Of a stretch of 64,000 nucleotides of DNA, positions 52,987 through 61,288 are shown in pieces. A program made the position numbers and the translations under genes. A model generated the notes under the pieces. That model did not search any database and was not told the DNA's origin. It was given only the letters and a program-made list of their open reading frames with translations. The DNA is from Salinispora oceanensis (GTDB lineage Bacteria > Actinomycetota > Actinomycetes > Mycobacteriales > Micromonosporaceae). The DNA is taken from positions 1,060,221-1,124,220 of the forward strand of contig NZ_KB911579.1 in the NCBI RefSeq assembly GCF_000383575.1, written 5' to 3'. Positions within the stretch are counted from its first letter, which is position 1. Every line of letters begins with the position of its first letter.

Positions 52987-53874
52987 TCAGCCCGCGGACA
53001 TGATCTCCCGCATCAGCCGGGCCGTCTCGGTCGGAGTCTTGCCGACCTTGACGCCGACTGCTTCCAGCGCCGTCTTCTTGGCCTCCGCCGTGCCGGCCGA
53101 GCCGGAGATGATCGCACCCGCGTGCCCCATCGTCTTACCGGGCGGTGCGGTGAAGCCAGCGATGTAGCCGACCACCGGCTTGGTGACGTTCGCCTTGATG
53201 AACTCGGCAGCCCGCTCCTCAGCGTCGCCACCGATCTCACCGATCATGACGATCGCGTCCGTGTCCGGGTCGTCCTCGAAGGCGGCCAGCGCATCGATGT
53301 GCGTGGTGCCGATGATCGGGTCACCACCGATACCGACACAGGTGGAGAAGCCGATGTCGCGCAGCTCGTACATCATCTGGTAGGTCAGCGTGCCGCTCTT
53401 GCTGACCAGGCCGATCCGGCCGGCACCGGTGATGTCGGCCGGGATGATGCCGGCGTTGGAGGCGCCCGGCGACACGATCCCCGGGCAGTTCGGCCCGATG
53501 ATTCGGGTCCGCTCGCCCTGCGCCACGTTGTACGCCCAGAAGGCGGCGGTGTCGTGCACCGGCACGCCCTCGGTGATCACCACGGCGAGCGGGATGCCGG
53601 CGTCGATCGCCTCGATCACCGCGCCCTTGGTGAACTGCGGCGGTACGAAGATGACCGTCACGTTGGCGCCGGTCTCCCGCATCGCCTCGGCGACGTTCGC
53701 GAAGACCGGCAGCTGGGCGCCGTCGAAATCAACGGTGGTACCCGCCTTACGCGGGTTCACCCCACCGACGATGTCGGTGCCCGCGGCGAGCATCCGCCGG
53801 GTGTGCTTGGAACCCTCGGAACCGGTCATCCCCTGCACGATGACCTTCGAGTCCTTGGTCAGCCAAATCGCCAT
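52987..53874 (-). CDS. sucD: Succinyl-CoA synthetase alpha subunit
   Basis: Forms succinyl-CoA synthetase with SucC in the TCA cycle. A 295-residue protein with [17 protein letters not shown] (CoA-binding), [21 protein letters not shown] and the phosphorylated His in [18 protein letters not shown]. Two bases separate it from sucC, so the two are one operon. Confidence 0.97.
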   Translation of the reverse strand: MAIWLTKDSKVIVQGMTGSEGSKHTRRMLAAGTDIVGGVNPRKAGTTVDFDGAQLPVFANVAEAMRETGANVTVIFVPPQFTKGAVIEAIDAGIPLAVVITEGVPVHDTAAFWAYNVAQGERTRIIGPNCPGIVSPGASNAGIIPADITGAGRIGLVSKSGTLTYQMMYELRDIGFSTCVGIGGDPIIGTTHIDALAAFEDDPDTDAIVMIGEIGGDAEERAAEFIKANVTKPVVGYIAGFTAPPGKTMGHAGAIISGSAGTAEAKKTALEAVGVKVGKTPTETARLMREIMSAG

Positions 53875-53876
53875 TG

Positions 53877-55055
53877 TCAGACCCCCGCAGCGGCCAGCTC
53901 GGCGGCCCGCTCGGCCGCACCATCCATCGTGTCGACCCGCTGGATCAGCGGGTTGTTCGCGCCGTCGAGAATCGCTCGACCGGCCTCCGCGTTGTTGCCG
54001 TCGAGGCGGACGACCAGCGGCCTGGTGACCTTCTCACCCCGCTGCTCGAGCAGGGCCAGCGCCTGCACGATGCCGTTGGCGACCGCGTCGCAGGCGGTGA
54101 TGCCGCCGAAGACATTGACGAAGACGCTCTTCACCGCAGGGTCGGAGAGCACGATCTCGAGGCCGTTGGCCATCACCGCGGCGCTCGCACCGCCCCCGAT
54201 GTCGAGGAAGTTGGCCGGCTTCACGCCGCCGTGCCGCTCACCGGCGTACGCGACCACGTCGAGGGTCGACATGACCAGTCCGGCGCCGTTGCCGATGATG
54301 CCAACCTCACCGTCGAGCTTGACGTAGTTGAGGTCCTTCTCTTTGGCGGCCTGCTCGAGGGGATCCACCGCGGCCTGGTCAACCAGCGCCTCGTGGTCCG
54401 GGTGCCGGAACGCCGCGTTCTCGTCCAGGCTGACCTTGGCATCGAGGAGGAGCAGCCCACCCTCGGCGGTCTTGGCGAGCGGGTTCACCTCGACCAGCGT
54501 CGCGTCCTCGGCGACGAACGCCTGCCACAGGTCCACCGCGATCTCGACGGCCTGGTCGGTAACCTCGGCCGGGAAACCGGCCTGAGTGACGATCCGCCGG
54601 GCCGTCGCCGCGTCCACGCCGACGTTCGCGTCGATCGGCGCCTTGACGACCTTCTCCGGCGTCTCGGCGGCTACCTGCTCGATGTCCATCCCACCAGCGA
54701 CACTGGCGATGCAGAGGAAGGTGCGGTTCGCCCGGTCCAACAGGTAGGAGAAGTAGTACTCCTCCGCCACGTCCGCGGTCACGGTGATCATGACCTTGTG
54801 GACAGTGTGCCCCTTGATGTCCATGCCGAGGATGTCGGTGGCCCGGGCCACCGTCTCCTCCGCGCCCTCGGTCAGCTTCACCCCGCCGGCCTTGCCCCGG
54901 CCGCCGACCTTCACCTGCGCCTTGACAACCACCCGACCGCCGAGGCGTTCGGCGATCGCGCGGGCCTCCTCCGGGGTCGTGGCGACGCCGCCGGCGAGCA
55001 CGGGCAACCCGTGCCGCTCGAACAGGTCCCGCCCCTGGTACTCGTACAGGTCCAC
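53877..55055 (-). CDS. sucC: Succinyl-CoA synthetase beta subunit
   Basis: The nucleotide-binding ATP-grasp subunit, 392 residues. It starts [18 protein letters not shown], with [20 protein letters not shown] for nucleotide, [20 protein letters not shown] for Mg binding and [17 protein letters not shown] with IFGGI-type [16 protein letters not shown] toward the end. GTG 55055 starts the standard N-terminus. A sigma70-like promoter is visible upstream (55106-55134). Confidence 0.97.
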   Translation of the reverse strand: MDLYEYQGRDLFERHGLPVLAGGVATTPEEARAIAERLGGRVVVKAQVKVGGRGKAGGVKLTEGAEETVARATDILGMDIKGHTVHKVMITVTADVAEEYYFSYLLDRANRTFLCIASVAGGMDIEQVAAETPEKVVKAPIDANVGVDAATARRIVTQAGFPAEVTDQAVEIAVDLWQAFVAEDATLVEVNPLAKTAEGGLLLLDAKVSLDENAAFRHPDHEALVDQAAVDPLEQAAKEKDLNYVKLDGEVGIIGNGAGLVMSTLDVVAYAGERHGGVKPANFLDIGGGASAAVMANGLEIVLSDPAVKSVFVNVFGGITACDAVANGIVQALALLEQRGEKVTRPLVVRLDGNNAEAGRAILDGANNPLIQRVDTMDGAAERAAELAAAGV

Positions 55056-55105
55056 GATTGCGCGTCCCGTCCCGTCTCCGCGGCGCGCCGTCGCGCCGCC
55101 ACCAG

Positions 55106-55134
55106 CGTATGGAAAACAGTTTGACGCCTGTCAT
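55106..55134 (-). promoter_or_regulatory. Candidate sigma70-type promoter of sucCD
   Basis: On the minus strand ATGACA (55134-55129) and CATACG (55111-55106) are separated by 17 bases, with the start site expected about 45 bases before the sucC start. This is the only good match in the gap. Confidence 0.4.
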
Positions 55135-55395
55135 CAGTTGTAACAGGCCATTGAAGGCAGCCTAGCGAGGTCGACACCACCAACGACCAAGCGGGTACGT
55201 GGTGTGCGGTTCTACACAGCTGACTGGCCAGCACCCGCCGTTTGGCCGAGCGTCAACCTTCCGGACGATGTTTTCCCCGACACGTAACCCCGGGGGTCAG
55301 GCTTCGTTGAGTCAGATGTCGAAGCGCTGGTCAGCGCGGCGACAAGACGGCCGATGCCCTGTCGGTCGAGGGGTGGCGGCGGGGCATCGTGCATA
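55135..55395. other. Intergenic remainder upstream of sucCD
   Basis: Apart from the candidate promoter on its right flank toward sucC and the hairpin at 55396-55432, I see no gene in the roughly 410 bases between sucC and the B12-binding gene. Confidence 0.45.
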
Positions 55396-55432
55396 GAGAG
55401 GCCGGGCGTGTGAGGGGTGCGTCCGGCCTCTC
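55396..55432 (-). terminator. Hairpin after the B12-binding gene
   Basis: A perfect 10-bp stem (GAGAGGCCGG / CCGGCCTCTC) with a 17-base loop lies about 35 bases beyond the stop of the B12-binding gene on the minus strand. No T run. Confidence 0.45.
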
Positions 55433-55467
55433 CCCCTGTCCGGCCCAGGAACTTCTCGGGCCGACCG

Positions 55468-55872
55468 TCAGGCGACGGCCTGCGCCACGTTCTCCCGAAC
55501 CCAGTCCACGATCGACCCCGTGGTGGCGCCCGGAGTGAAAATCTTGGCCACACCAATCTGCCGCAGTTCCGGGATATCAGTGTCCGGAATGATGCCCCCG
55601 CCAAAGACGACGATGTCTCGCGCGTCTCGCTCGGCAAGGAGCTCCAACACCCGCCGGAAAAGGGTCATGTGTGCCCCGGACAGAACGGAAAGTCCGACCG
55701 CGTCGGCGTCCTCCTGGATCGCGGTCTCCACGATCTGTTCCGGGGTCTGATGCAGCCCGGTGTAGATGACCTCCATCCCGGCGTCCCGGAGGGCACGCGC
55801 GACGACCTTTGCGCCGCGGTCATGGCCGTCCAGGCCCGGTTTGGCGACGACGACCCGAACACGAGAGCTCAT
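55468..55872 (-). CDS. Stand-alone cobalamin-binding domain (methylmalonyl-CoA mutase C-terminal type)
   Basis: A 134-residue B12-binding domain: [22 protein letters not shown] has the D-x-H-x-x-G motif whose His replaces the dimethylbenzimidazole ligand, followed by [34 protein letters not shown] and [15 protein letters not shown]. It has no catalytic TIM-barrel domain and no mutase gene nearby, so it must work with a large subunit encoded elsewhere or as a separate B12 protein. ATG 55872 with AAAGGGA upstream is chosen over a longer frame. Confidence 0.92.
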   Translation of the reverse strand: MSSRVRVVVAKPGLDGHDRGAKVVARALRDAGMEVIYTGLHQTPEQIVETAIQEDADAVGLSVLSGAHMTLFRRVLELLAERDARDIVVFGGGIIPDTDIPELRQIGVAKIFTPGATTGSIVDWVRENVAQAVA

Positions 55873-56291
55873 CTGCGCATCCCTTTCACCGGCTCCGCGG
55901 CTTGACCTTAACGAACGGTAACCCGCCCGGTCCGAGCCGAGGAATCCGGGCCGTCGCACGCGCCGCGGCCTCGACACCCACCCACCCACGGGAGAGCGGG
56001 ACAACACCCGGGGCCGGTCAAGTCGGACGACTCCGCCATTCGGTCACCCTACGCGACGAACGGGATGAGATTGGGGACACCTTCACCGGCTCAACCCCTG
56101 GGCAATAGTGGATAGAATCGGACAAACATCACACCAATCTAGCGATGCGGCTTGTGACGGACGTGGCGGTTGGCTACCGTGTCCAACGGTTGTCATCAGG
56201 TCCATGGACGGGTGACGACGCGACCGGCGGAGTTCACCCAGCTCCACGAACCCGCCCGATCGCCTCGATACCCCGACAACGGAGGGTGTGC
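55873..56291. other. Divergent promoter region, no gene seen
   Basis: About 420 bases between the B12-binding gene and the first M23 peptidase. TAGAAT at 56114-56119 could be a -10 hexamer for the peptidase. I looked for a ydaO (c-di-AMP) riboswitch, which precedes some actinobacterial wall-hydrolase genes, and did not find its conserved core. Confidence 0.4.
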
Positions 56292-57005
56292 GTGCGCCAG
56301 CGCCTGTCGTCTGAGCCCGATAGATATCGCGGCCGCCGCCGCGTACCCACCCCACCGCGGAGCCGCTACGCCGCGGTGGTTACCACCGCCCTCGTCGGCG
56401 CCAGCGGAGTCGCACTCTTCGCCGGCAGCGCCCTTCCCGACGCCAAGAGCGTCAGCCCGACGGTCCTGGACGAGCTGAAGACGGCCTCCGCGCTCAGCGA
56501 GGACGCCGCGGAGCGCGCCAATGCCGCCGACCGCTCGTCGCGGGATGGCGAGCGGTTCAGCTTGGAGGCGGAGACCGGAGTCTGGTGCCTCCCACTCAAG
56601 GACTACGAGTTCAACTCCCCCTACGGCGTTCAGGGCGAAGAGCTCCACACCGGGGTGGACCTGGCCGCCCCGGAGGGCACCCCCTACGTCTCCATCCATG
56701 ACGGCACCGTCACCAAGGCCGGTTGGTTTGGTGGATACGGATACACAGTGATCGTCGCGAACGCCGACGGCAGCGAGGCCATCTACGGCCACTCCTCCAC
56801 CCTCAGCGTGCAGGAGGGCCAACAGGTCAAGGCCGGCGACCAGCTCGGTCTGGTCGGTAACACCGGCCTCTCCTACGGCTCCCACCTGCACCTGGAGGTC
56901 CATGTCAAGGGCGAACCGCTCGACCCGGTGCCCTGGCTGATGGAGCGCGGAGTGGACATCCAACTTCAAATGGAGCCTTTCCACAGCGAGGTAACCACCC
57001 CCTGA
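56292..57005 (+). CDS. Exported M23 (LytM-type) metallopeptidase
   Basis: About 237 residues. An Arg-rich N-terminus and a hydrophobic segment (AAVVTTALVGASGVALFAG) act as signal or anchor, followed by an alpha-helical spacer and the LytM domain from about residue 115. Zn ligands are His and Asp of ELHTGVDLAAPEG and His of GSHLHLEVHV; GTVTKAGWFGGYGYTVIV is the usual strand pair. Likely a peptidoglycan endopeptidase. GTG 56292 has GGAGGG six bases upstream; GTG 56286 is also possible. A strong terminator follows. From memory, M. tuberculosis has an M23 protein in the same place (Rv0950c). Confidence 0.88.
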   Translation: MRQRLSSEPDRYRGRRRVPTPPRSRYAAVVTTALVGASGVALFAGSALPDAKSVSPTVLDELKTASALSEDAAERANAADRSSRDGERFSLEAETGVWCLPLKDYEFNSPYGVQGEELHTGVDLAAPEGTPYVSIHDGTVTKAGWFGGYGYTVIVANADGSEAIYGHSSTLSVQEGQQVKAGDQLGLVGNTGLSYGSHLHLEVHVKGEPLDPVPWLMERGVDIQLQMEPFHSEVTTP

Positions 57006-57025
57006 CACAGGGTCACGCCCTACTG

Positions 57026-57057
57026 CCGCCCGGATCAAAGGATCCGGGCGGTTTTTT
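57026..57057 (+). terminator. Strong rho-independent terminator
   Basis: An 11-bp perfect stem (CCGCCCGGATC / GATCCGGGCGG), tetraloop AAAG and six T residues, 20 bases after the M23 stop. One of the best intrinsic terminators in the window. Confidence 0.93.
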
Positions 57058-57277
57058 CACACCTCCAGCCCGCAAAGGTGTTTGAGGTCACCTCCAGCAG
57101 TGTGACCGAGCCCACGTGCGAGCCGAACCGCTGCCGCTGCCATTCGCGACAGGGACTGACAAAGTTCCAACGAACGCGTCGGACCGCGCCCACCCGAGAG
57201 CCCCTCGTCTCCAGCCGGCTCCAGGCGGACCTCAGGATGTCGGGGTCACGTGCCCCTACGAGCAGTGAAGGTCCGTT

Positions 57278-58114
57278 GTGCAGAACGACAGCCCCCGCTC
57301 GCGCAGGAACACCGCGCCGGCCCGCCATCGGCGACCGACCAGCACCCGGGGCCGGGTGTTGCGGACCGCGGCTGCCGCGGTAGCCGGACTCGCCCTCACC
57401 GGAGTCGCGGTAACAGCGATCACCGGAGATGACCAGAACGCCACCCCGCACGGTGCCGTCGACATCGACCTGCGAGCCCAAGCCGAGGCCCGGGCCCAGG
57501 CCGAGGCCGCCGCCCGCGCGGAAGCGGCCGCCCAAGCCGAGGCCGCGGCCCGCGCCGAGGCGGCCGCCCGCGCCGATCGCTCCGCCCGGGCGCCGGCGAG
57601 CAGCAGTCCGACCCCCAGCGCTTCGGCGAGCCCCACCGCGCAGCCCTCGGCCAGCGGGACACCGAAGATGACAGCCAACCGGACAACCACGACGACGACC
57701 ACCGCGGCAACGCCGACCTGGGTCATCCCCATGGCCGACGCCGCCATCACCTCCTGCTACGGCCCTCGGTCGGGAATCCTGCACGCCGGCATCGACTTCG
57801 CGCTGCCCGCCGGCACCCCGGTCCGCGCCGCCTTCGGCGGCACCGTGACCAAGGCCGGCGACGTCGGCGACGGATACGGCATCTCGGTCGTCATCGATCA
57901 CGGCAACGGCTATCTGACCCACTACGCCCACCTGAGCACCGCTAAGGTGACCGTCGGCGACCAGGTCAACACCGGTGACACCATCGGCCTGGAGGGCTCC
58001 ACCGGCGACTCCACCGGCCCGCACCTGCACTTCGAGGTACACCAGGGCCAGCTGTGGAACCAGATCGACCCCGCGCCGTTCCTCCGCGAACGCGGCATCG
58101 ACGTGGCCTGCTGA
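57278..58114 (+). CDS. Second exported M23 metallopeptidase with Ala-rich spacer
   Basis: 278 residues. The N-terminal membrane segment is VLRTAAAAVAGLALTGVAV. Residues 62-100 form a highly repetitive Ala/Glu/Arg helix (AQAEAAARAEAAAQAEAAAR), followed by a Ser/Thr/Pro linker. The LytM domain begins near residue 148: SCYGPRSGILHAGIDFALP and GPHLHFEVHQG supply the Zn ligands, with HYAHLSTAKVTVGDQVNTG between. GTG 57278 is the start. A tandem paralogue of the preceding gene with a different spacer. Confidence 0.9.
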   Translation: MQNDSPRSRRNTAPARHRRPTSTRGRVLRTAAAAVAGLALTGVAVTAITGDDQNATPHGAVDIDLRAQAEARAQAEAAARAEAAAQAEAAARAEAAARADRSARAPASSSPTPSASASPTAQPSASGTPKMTANRTTTTTTTAATPTWVIPMADAAITSCYGPRSGILHAGIDFALPAGTPVRAAFGGTVTKAGDVGDGYGISVVIDHGNGYLTHYAHLSTAKVTVGDQVNTGDTIGLEGSTGDSTGPHLHFEVHQGQLWNQIDPAPFLRERGIDVAC

Positions 58115-58159
58115 CCGAGTGCCTCGCGGGGCGGCGGCCGAGTGGGGCCCGCCGCCGGC

Positions 58160-60547
58160 TCAGAGACGATCGATCGGTGCGTGCCGGAGCACCAGCCAGA
58201 GCGTCTGGTCGCCGAAATCGATCTGGGCCCGGGCGCCCGGGCCGTGCCCTTCCACCGCGAGCACGCGACCCAGCCCGTACCGCTGGTGGTTGACCCGGTC
58301 CCCGACCGCGACCCGCGGGGGTGCCGACGGCAACTCGCTGGCCGTGGCGAGGCGGCTACCGTCAACGCCGAGCCGACGCGCGAGCTGCGTGGCCTTCGGC
58401 GTACCCCCGGTGAAGCCGCCCTGCCCCCGGTCCGCGCGGCCGCCCACGCCCCCGCCACCGCCGGCCCACGAGGTGTACGAGCCCTCGGTGCGCTCCCAGC
58501 GCACCAACTCCACGGGCAGCTCCGCGAGGAACCGGGACGGCGCGTTGTAGGCCGGCTGGCCCCACGCCGATCGAGTGACCGCCCGGGACAGGTAGAGACG
58601 CTGCCGGGCCCGGGTGATCCCCACGTACGCCAGGCGCCGCTCCTCCTCCAACTCGTGGTTGTCGCCAAAGGTACGGGCGTGCGGGAAGACCCCGTCCTCC
58701 ATCCCGGTAAGGAACACCACCGGAAACTCCAGTCCTTTGGCGGTGTGCAGCGTCATCAGGGTGACCACCCCCTGGTGCTCCGGGTCGTCGGCGGGCAACT
58801 GGTCCGCGTCGGCCACCAGCGCGACCTGCTCCAGGAAGCCGGCGACGGTGGCCCGCTCGCCCTCCTCGCCCAGGCCCTCCACCCGCTCCGTGTACTCCCG
58901 GGCCACGCTGACCAGCTCCTGGAGGTTGTCGACCCGGCCGGCATCCTGCGGGTCCAGGCTCTCCTCCAGCTCGGTCAGGTACCCCGACCGGTTCAGCAAC
59001 GCCTCCAGTACCTCCTCGGGCGCGCTGGTCTCCGCGACCTCCCGGGCACCGTCGAGCAGCGCGATGAACTCCGCGATACCGTTCGCCGCCCGGGTGGAGA
59101 TGCCCGGCGCGTCCTTGGCCCGGCGCAGGGCCGCGCCGAAGGAGATCCGGTCCCGGCTGGCGAGCGCCTCAACACACGCCTCGGCTCGGTCCCCGATACC
59201 CCGGCGGGGGGTGTTCAGCACCCGACGAAGGCTGACCGTGTCGTCCTCGTTGACCAACGCCCGCAGGTAGGCCAGGGCGTCCCGGACCTCCTTCCGCTCG
59301 TAGAAGCGGACCCCGCCGACGACCTTGTAGGGGAGGCCGACGCGGATGAACACCTCCTCGAAGACCCGGGACTGGGCGTTGGTGCGGTAGAAGACCGCCA
59401 CCTCCCCCGGGCGGGTGTCGCCGTCGTCCACGAGCCGGTCGATCTCCCGGGCCACCCAGTCGGCCTCGGTGTGCTCGGTGTCGGCGACGTAGCCGACAAT
59501 CGGGTCGCCGTTCCCGGCCTCGCTCCAGAGCCGCTTGGGCTTACGGGAGGTGTTTCGGTCGATCACGGCGTTGGCCGCGTTCAGGATGGTCTGGGTGGAG
59601 CGGTAGTTCTGTTCCAGCAGGATCGTCCGGGCGTCGGTGAAGTCCCGCTCGAACTCCAGAATGTTGCGGATCGTCGCGCCCCGAAACGCGTAGATCGACT
59701 GGTCGGCGTCACCCACCACGCAGAGCTCCGCCGGGTCGAGCCCGTCGGTGCCCGACACCAGCTCCTTGATCAACACGTACTGGGCGTGGTTGGTGTCCTG
59801 ATACTCGTCAACCAGCACGTGCCGGAACCGACGCCGGTAGGTCTCCGCGACGTGCGGATGCGACTGGAGCAGGTGCACCGTCGTCATGATCAGATCGTCG
59901 AAGTCCAGCGCGTGCGCCTCCCGGAGCCGCCGCTGATAGAGCGCGTATGCCTCGGCGAGCGCCCGCTCGTTCGGCCCCTTGGCCCGGGCCGCGAACTCCT
60001 CGGGGTCGACCAGCTCGTTCTTCAGATTGGAGACCTGGGCGGCCAGCCCGCGCGCCGGGTAGCGCTTCGGATCGAGATCCAGCTCCCGGGCGACCAACTG
60101 CATCAGCCGACGGGAGTCGTCGGCATCATAGATCGAGAAGGTCGACTTCAAACCGGCGTGCTCGTGCTCGGCCCGCAGGATACGGACACACGCGGAGTGG
60201 AAGGTCGAGACCCACATCAACCGAGCCCGCGACCCGACCAGCTGGGCCACCCGCTCCTTCATCTCGCCCGCGGCCTTGTTGGTGAAAGTGATCGCGATGA
60301 TCTCACCCGGGTGCACCTGTCGCTCCGCGAGCAGGTAGGCGATCCGATGGGTGAGCACCCGGGTCTTGCCGGAGCCGGCCCCGGCCACGATGAGCAGCGG
60401 TGACCCGGCGTGGGTGACCGCATCCCGTTGCGGGCCGTTCAGCCCGTCCAGCAGCGCCTGTGGGTCGAGGCGCGCCGGAGTGGGCCGTCGCGGCGGAGCA
60501 GGGTCGGGCGCGGACGAGGGCACGGGAATGTCAAAGAGAGGATGCAT
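58160..60547 (-). CDS. pcrA: ATP-dependent DNA helicase PcrA/UvrD
   Basis: 795-residue superfamily 1A helicase used in repair and replication. Motifs: LNGPQRDAVTH (Q/motif 0), AGAGSGKTRVLTHRIA (I), ITFTNKAAGEMKERV (Ia), VDEYQDTNHAQY (II), GDADQSIYAFRGA (III), LEQNYRSTQTIL (IV) and MTLHTAKGLEFPVVFLTG (V). The C-terminal VGDRVNHQRYGLGRVLAVEG is the Tudor-like RNA-polymerase-binding tail of PcrA. ATG 60547. It is divergent from the aroQ leader; the matching mycobacterial gene (uvrD1) also neighbours the chorismate mutase gene. Confidence 0.96.
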   Translation of the reverse strand: MHPLFDIPVPSSAPDPAPPRRPTPARLDPQALLDGLNGPQRDAVTHAGSPLLIVAGAGSGKTRVLTHRIAYLLAERQVHPGEIIAITFTNKAAGEMKERVAQLVGSRARLMWVSTFHSACVRILRAEHEHAGLKSTFSIYDADDSRRLMQLVARELDLDPKRYPARGLAAQVSNLKNELVDPEEFAARAKGPNERALAEAYALYQRRLREAHALDFDDLIMTTVHLLQSHPHVAETYRRRFRHVLVDEYQDTNHAQYVLIKELVSGTDGLDPAELCVVGDADQSIYAFRGATIRNILEFERDFTDARTILLEQNYRSTQTILNAANAVIDRNTSRKPKRLWSEAGNGDPIVGYVADTEHTEADWVAREIDRLVDDGDTRPGEVAVFYRTNAQSRVFEEVFIRVGLPYKVVGGVRFYERKEVRDALAYLRALVNEDDTVSLRRVLNTPRRGIGDRAEACVEALASRDRISFGAALRRAKDAPGISTRAANGIAEFIALLDGAREVAETSAPEEVLEALLNRSGYLTELEESLDPQDAGRVDNLQELVSVAREYTERVEGLGEEGERATVAGFLEQVALVADADQLPADDPEHQGVVTLMTLHTAKGLEFPVVFLTGMEDGVFPHARTFGDNHELEEERRLAYVGITRARQRLYLSRAVTRSAWGQPAYNAPSRFLAELPVELVRWERTEGSYTSWAGGGGGVGGRADRGQGGFTGGTPKATQLARRLGVDGSRLATASELPSAPPRVAVGDRVNHQRYGLGRVLAVEGHGPGARAQIDFGDQTLWLVLRHAPIDRL

Positions 60548-60676
60548 CGCACGGCGAGTCTATGCCGTCGCCCCGACGAATCCCTCCGGCCACAGCCCGG
60601 GTGTGTGCGACGGTGCGCTCGCCCACCGCCCCCGGTCCTCCCCTCCGGTGACACCCGCCTCTCTGGAGAGCTTTTC

Positions 60677-60705
60677 TTGCGGCCCACGGCGGAACAGGGC
60701 ATACT
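60677..60705 (+). promoter_or_regulatory. Candidate sigma70-type promoter of the aroQ leader
   Basis: TTGCGG (60677-60682), 17-base spacer, CATACT (60700-60705). Transcription should start at about 60711-60713, the very position of the leader-peptide GTG, which would make the leader transcript leaderless. Confidence 0.6.
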
Positions 60706-60712
60706 CGGGCCC

Positions 60713-60778
60713 GTGTTCGATCAGCGCGACTACTTTTACTACGGCCCGGAGAGTCCGGTAGCCGTAGGTCACAGCTGA
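60713..60778 (+). CDS. Phe/Tyr-rich leader peptide (21 aa) of the aroQ attenuator
   Basis: A 21-codon frame from GTG 60713 to TGA 60778, beginning VFDQRDYFYYG. Codons 7-10 are Tyr-Phe-Tyr-Tyr (60731-60742), and another Phe is codon 2. The frame lies between a sigma70-like promoter and a strong terminator, directly upstream of chorismate mutase, the entry enzyme to Phe and Tyr synthesis. That combination is the classic design of an amino-acid attenuator in which a ribosome slowed at aromatic codons prevents termination. No ribosome site precedes the GTG; initiation would have to be leaderless, which is common in actinobacteria. Confidence 0.6.
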   Translation: MFDQRDYFYYGPESPVAVGHS

Positions 60779-60830
60779 TCAACAAAGACCTACGAAAAGG
60801 CCCCGGGCTCGCGAGCCCGGGGCCTTTTCG
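60740..60830 (+). promoter_or_regulatory. Attenuator RNA: pause, antiterminator and terminator hairpins upstream of aroQ
   Basis: Three mutually exclusive elements. Hairpin A: TACGGC (60740-60745) with GCCGTA (60761-60766), with CCGG inside; its 5' arm includes the last Tyr codon. Hairpin B: CGTAGGTC (60763-60770) with GACCTACG (60787-60794), extendable by GCC (60761-60763) with GGC (60799-60801). Terminator: a perfect 38-base palindrome 60793-60830 whose 3' arm ends in CCTTTTCG. B shares bases with both A and the terminator, so a ribosome stalled at 60731-60742 favours B and read-through, while one reaching the stop (60776-60778) covers B and lets the terminator form. Confidence 0.6.
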
Positions 60831-60875
60831 TCTCGGGATCCGGGCACCAGCGCCCGACACCCGAAGGGGACGACG

Positions 60876-61214
60876 ATGATGACAGGCGTGGCGGAGCAGA
60901 GCGGCAGCACGGACGGAACGAATGGCGCGGAGGGCACCGCCGGTCGCGATGCCGGCACGAAGGAGCCACTGGCCGCAGCGCAGATCGCGAATATCCGGCA
61001 ACGGATCGACGAGATCGACGGCACCCTGATCGAACTCTGGCAGGAGCGGGCACGACTCTCCCAGCAGGTTGGCGTGACCCGCATGGCCTCCGGCGGCACC
61101 CGCCTGGTGCTCTCTCGGGAGCAGGAGATCCTGGAACGCTTCCGGGCCGCGCTGGGGGCGGACGGCACCCAGGTCGCCCTCCTGCTGCTCCGCGCCGGCC
61201 GCGGCCCGCTCTGA
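60876..61214 (+). CDS. aroQ: Chorismate mutase, AroQ-delta type
   Basis: Rearranges chorismate to prephenate for Phe and Tyr. A 112-residue all-helical enzyme: an acidic N-terminal tail of about 35 residues, then IRQRIDEIDGTLIELWQERARL, TRMASGGTRLVLSREQEIL and VALLLLRAGRGPL. The MASGGTRLV..SRE block is the hallmark of the actinobacterial AroQ-delta class such as Rv0948c. Mycobacterial enzymes end RGRLGH, which docks on DAHP synthase for activation; here the end is RGPL, without the last residues. ATG 60876 (or 60879) follows GAAGGGGA. Expression is probably controlled by the upstream attenuator. Confidence 0.93.
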   Translation: MMTGVAEQSGSTDGTNGAEGTAGRDAGTKEPLAAAQIANIRQRIDEIDGTLIELWQERARLSQQVGVTRMASGGTRLVLSREQEILERFRAALGADGTQVALLLLRAGRGPL

Positions 61215-61238
61215 TCCGACGGCCCGGTGGTGAGACAG

Positions 61239-61276
61239 GATCGGGGCGTCGGCCAGGTCTGGCCGACGCCCCGATC
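61239..61276. terminator. 18-bp hairpin between convergent aroQ and peptide transporter genes
   Basis: A perfect 18-bp stem (61239-61256 with 61259-61276) and two-base loop lies between the aroQ stop (61214) and the minus-strand ATPase stop (61289). No T run, but it can stop transcripts from both sides. Confidence 0.7.
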
Positions 61277-61288
61277 GCTGTGGCGCTG

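Noticed and set aside
53874..55124. 416-codon open frame on the plus strand
   Set aside because: Antisense to sucC; no family resemblance.
55873..57277. ydaO (c-di-AMP) riboswitch upstream of the M23 peptidase genes
   Set aside because: Such riboswitches precede some actinobacterial wall-hydrolase genes, but I could not find the conserved core in either upstream region.
58142..60403. 753-codon open frame on the plus strand
   Set aside because: Antisense to pcrA, with composition typical of a shadow frame.
60410..60778. 122-codon frame that ends with the aroQ leader peptide
   Set aside because: Its first part is antisense to pcrA and has no coding character. Only the last 21 codons, after the promoter, are credible.
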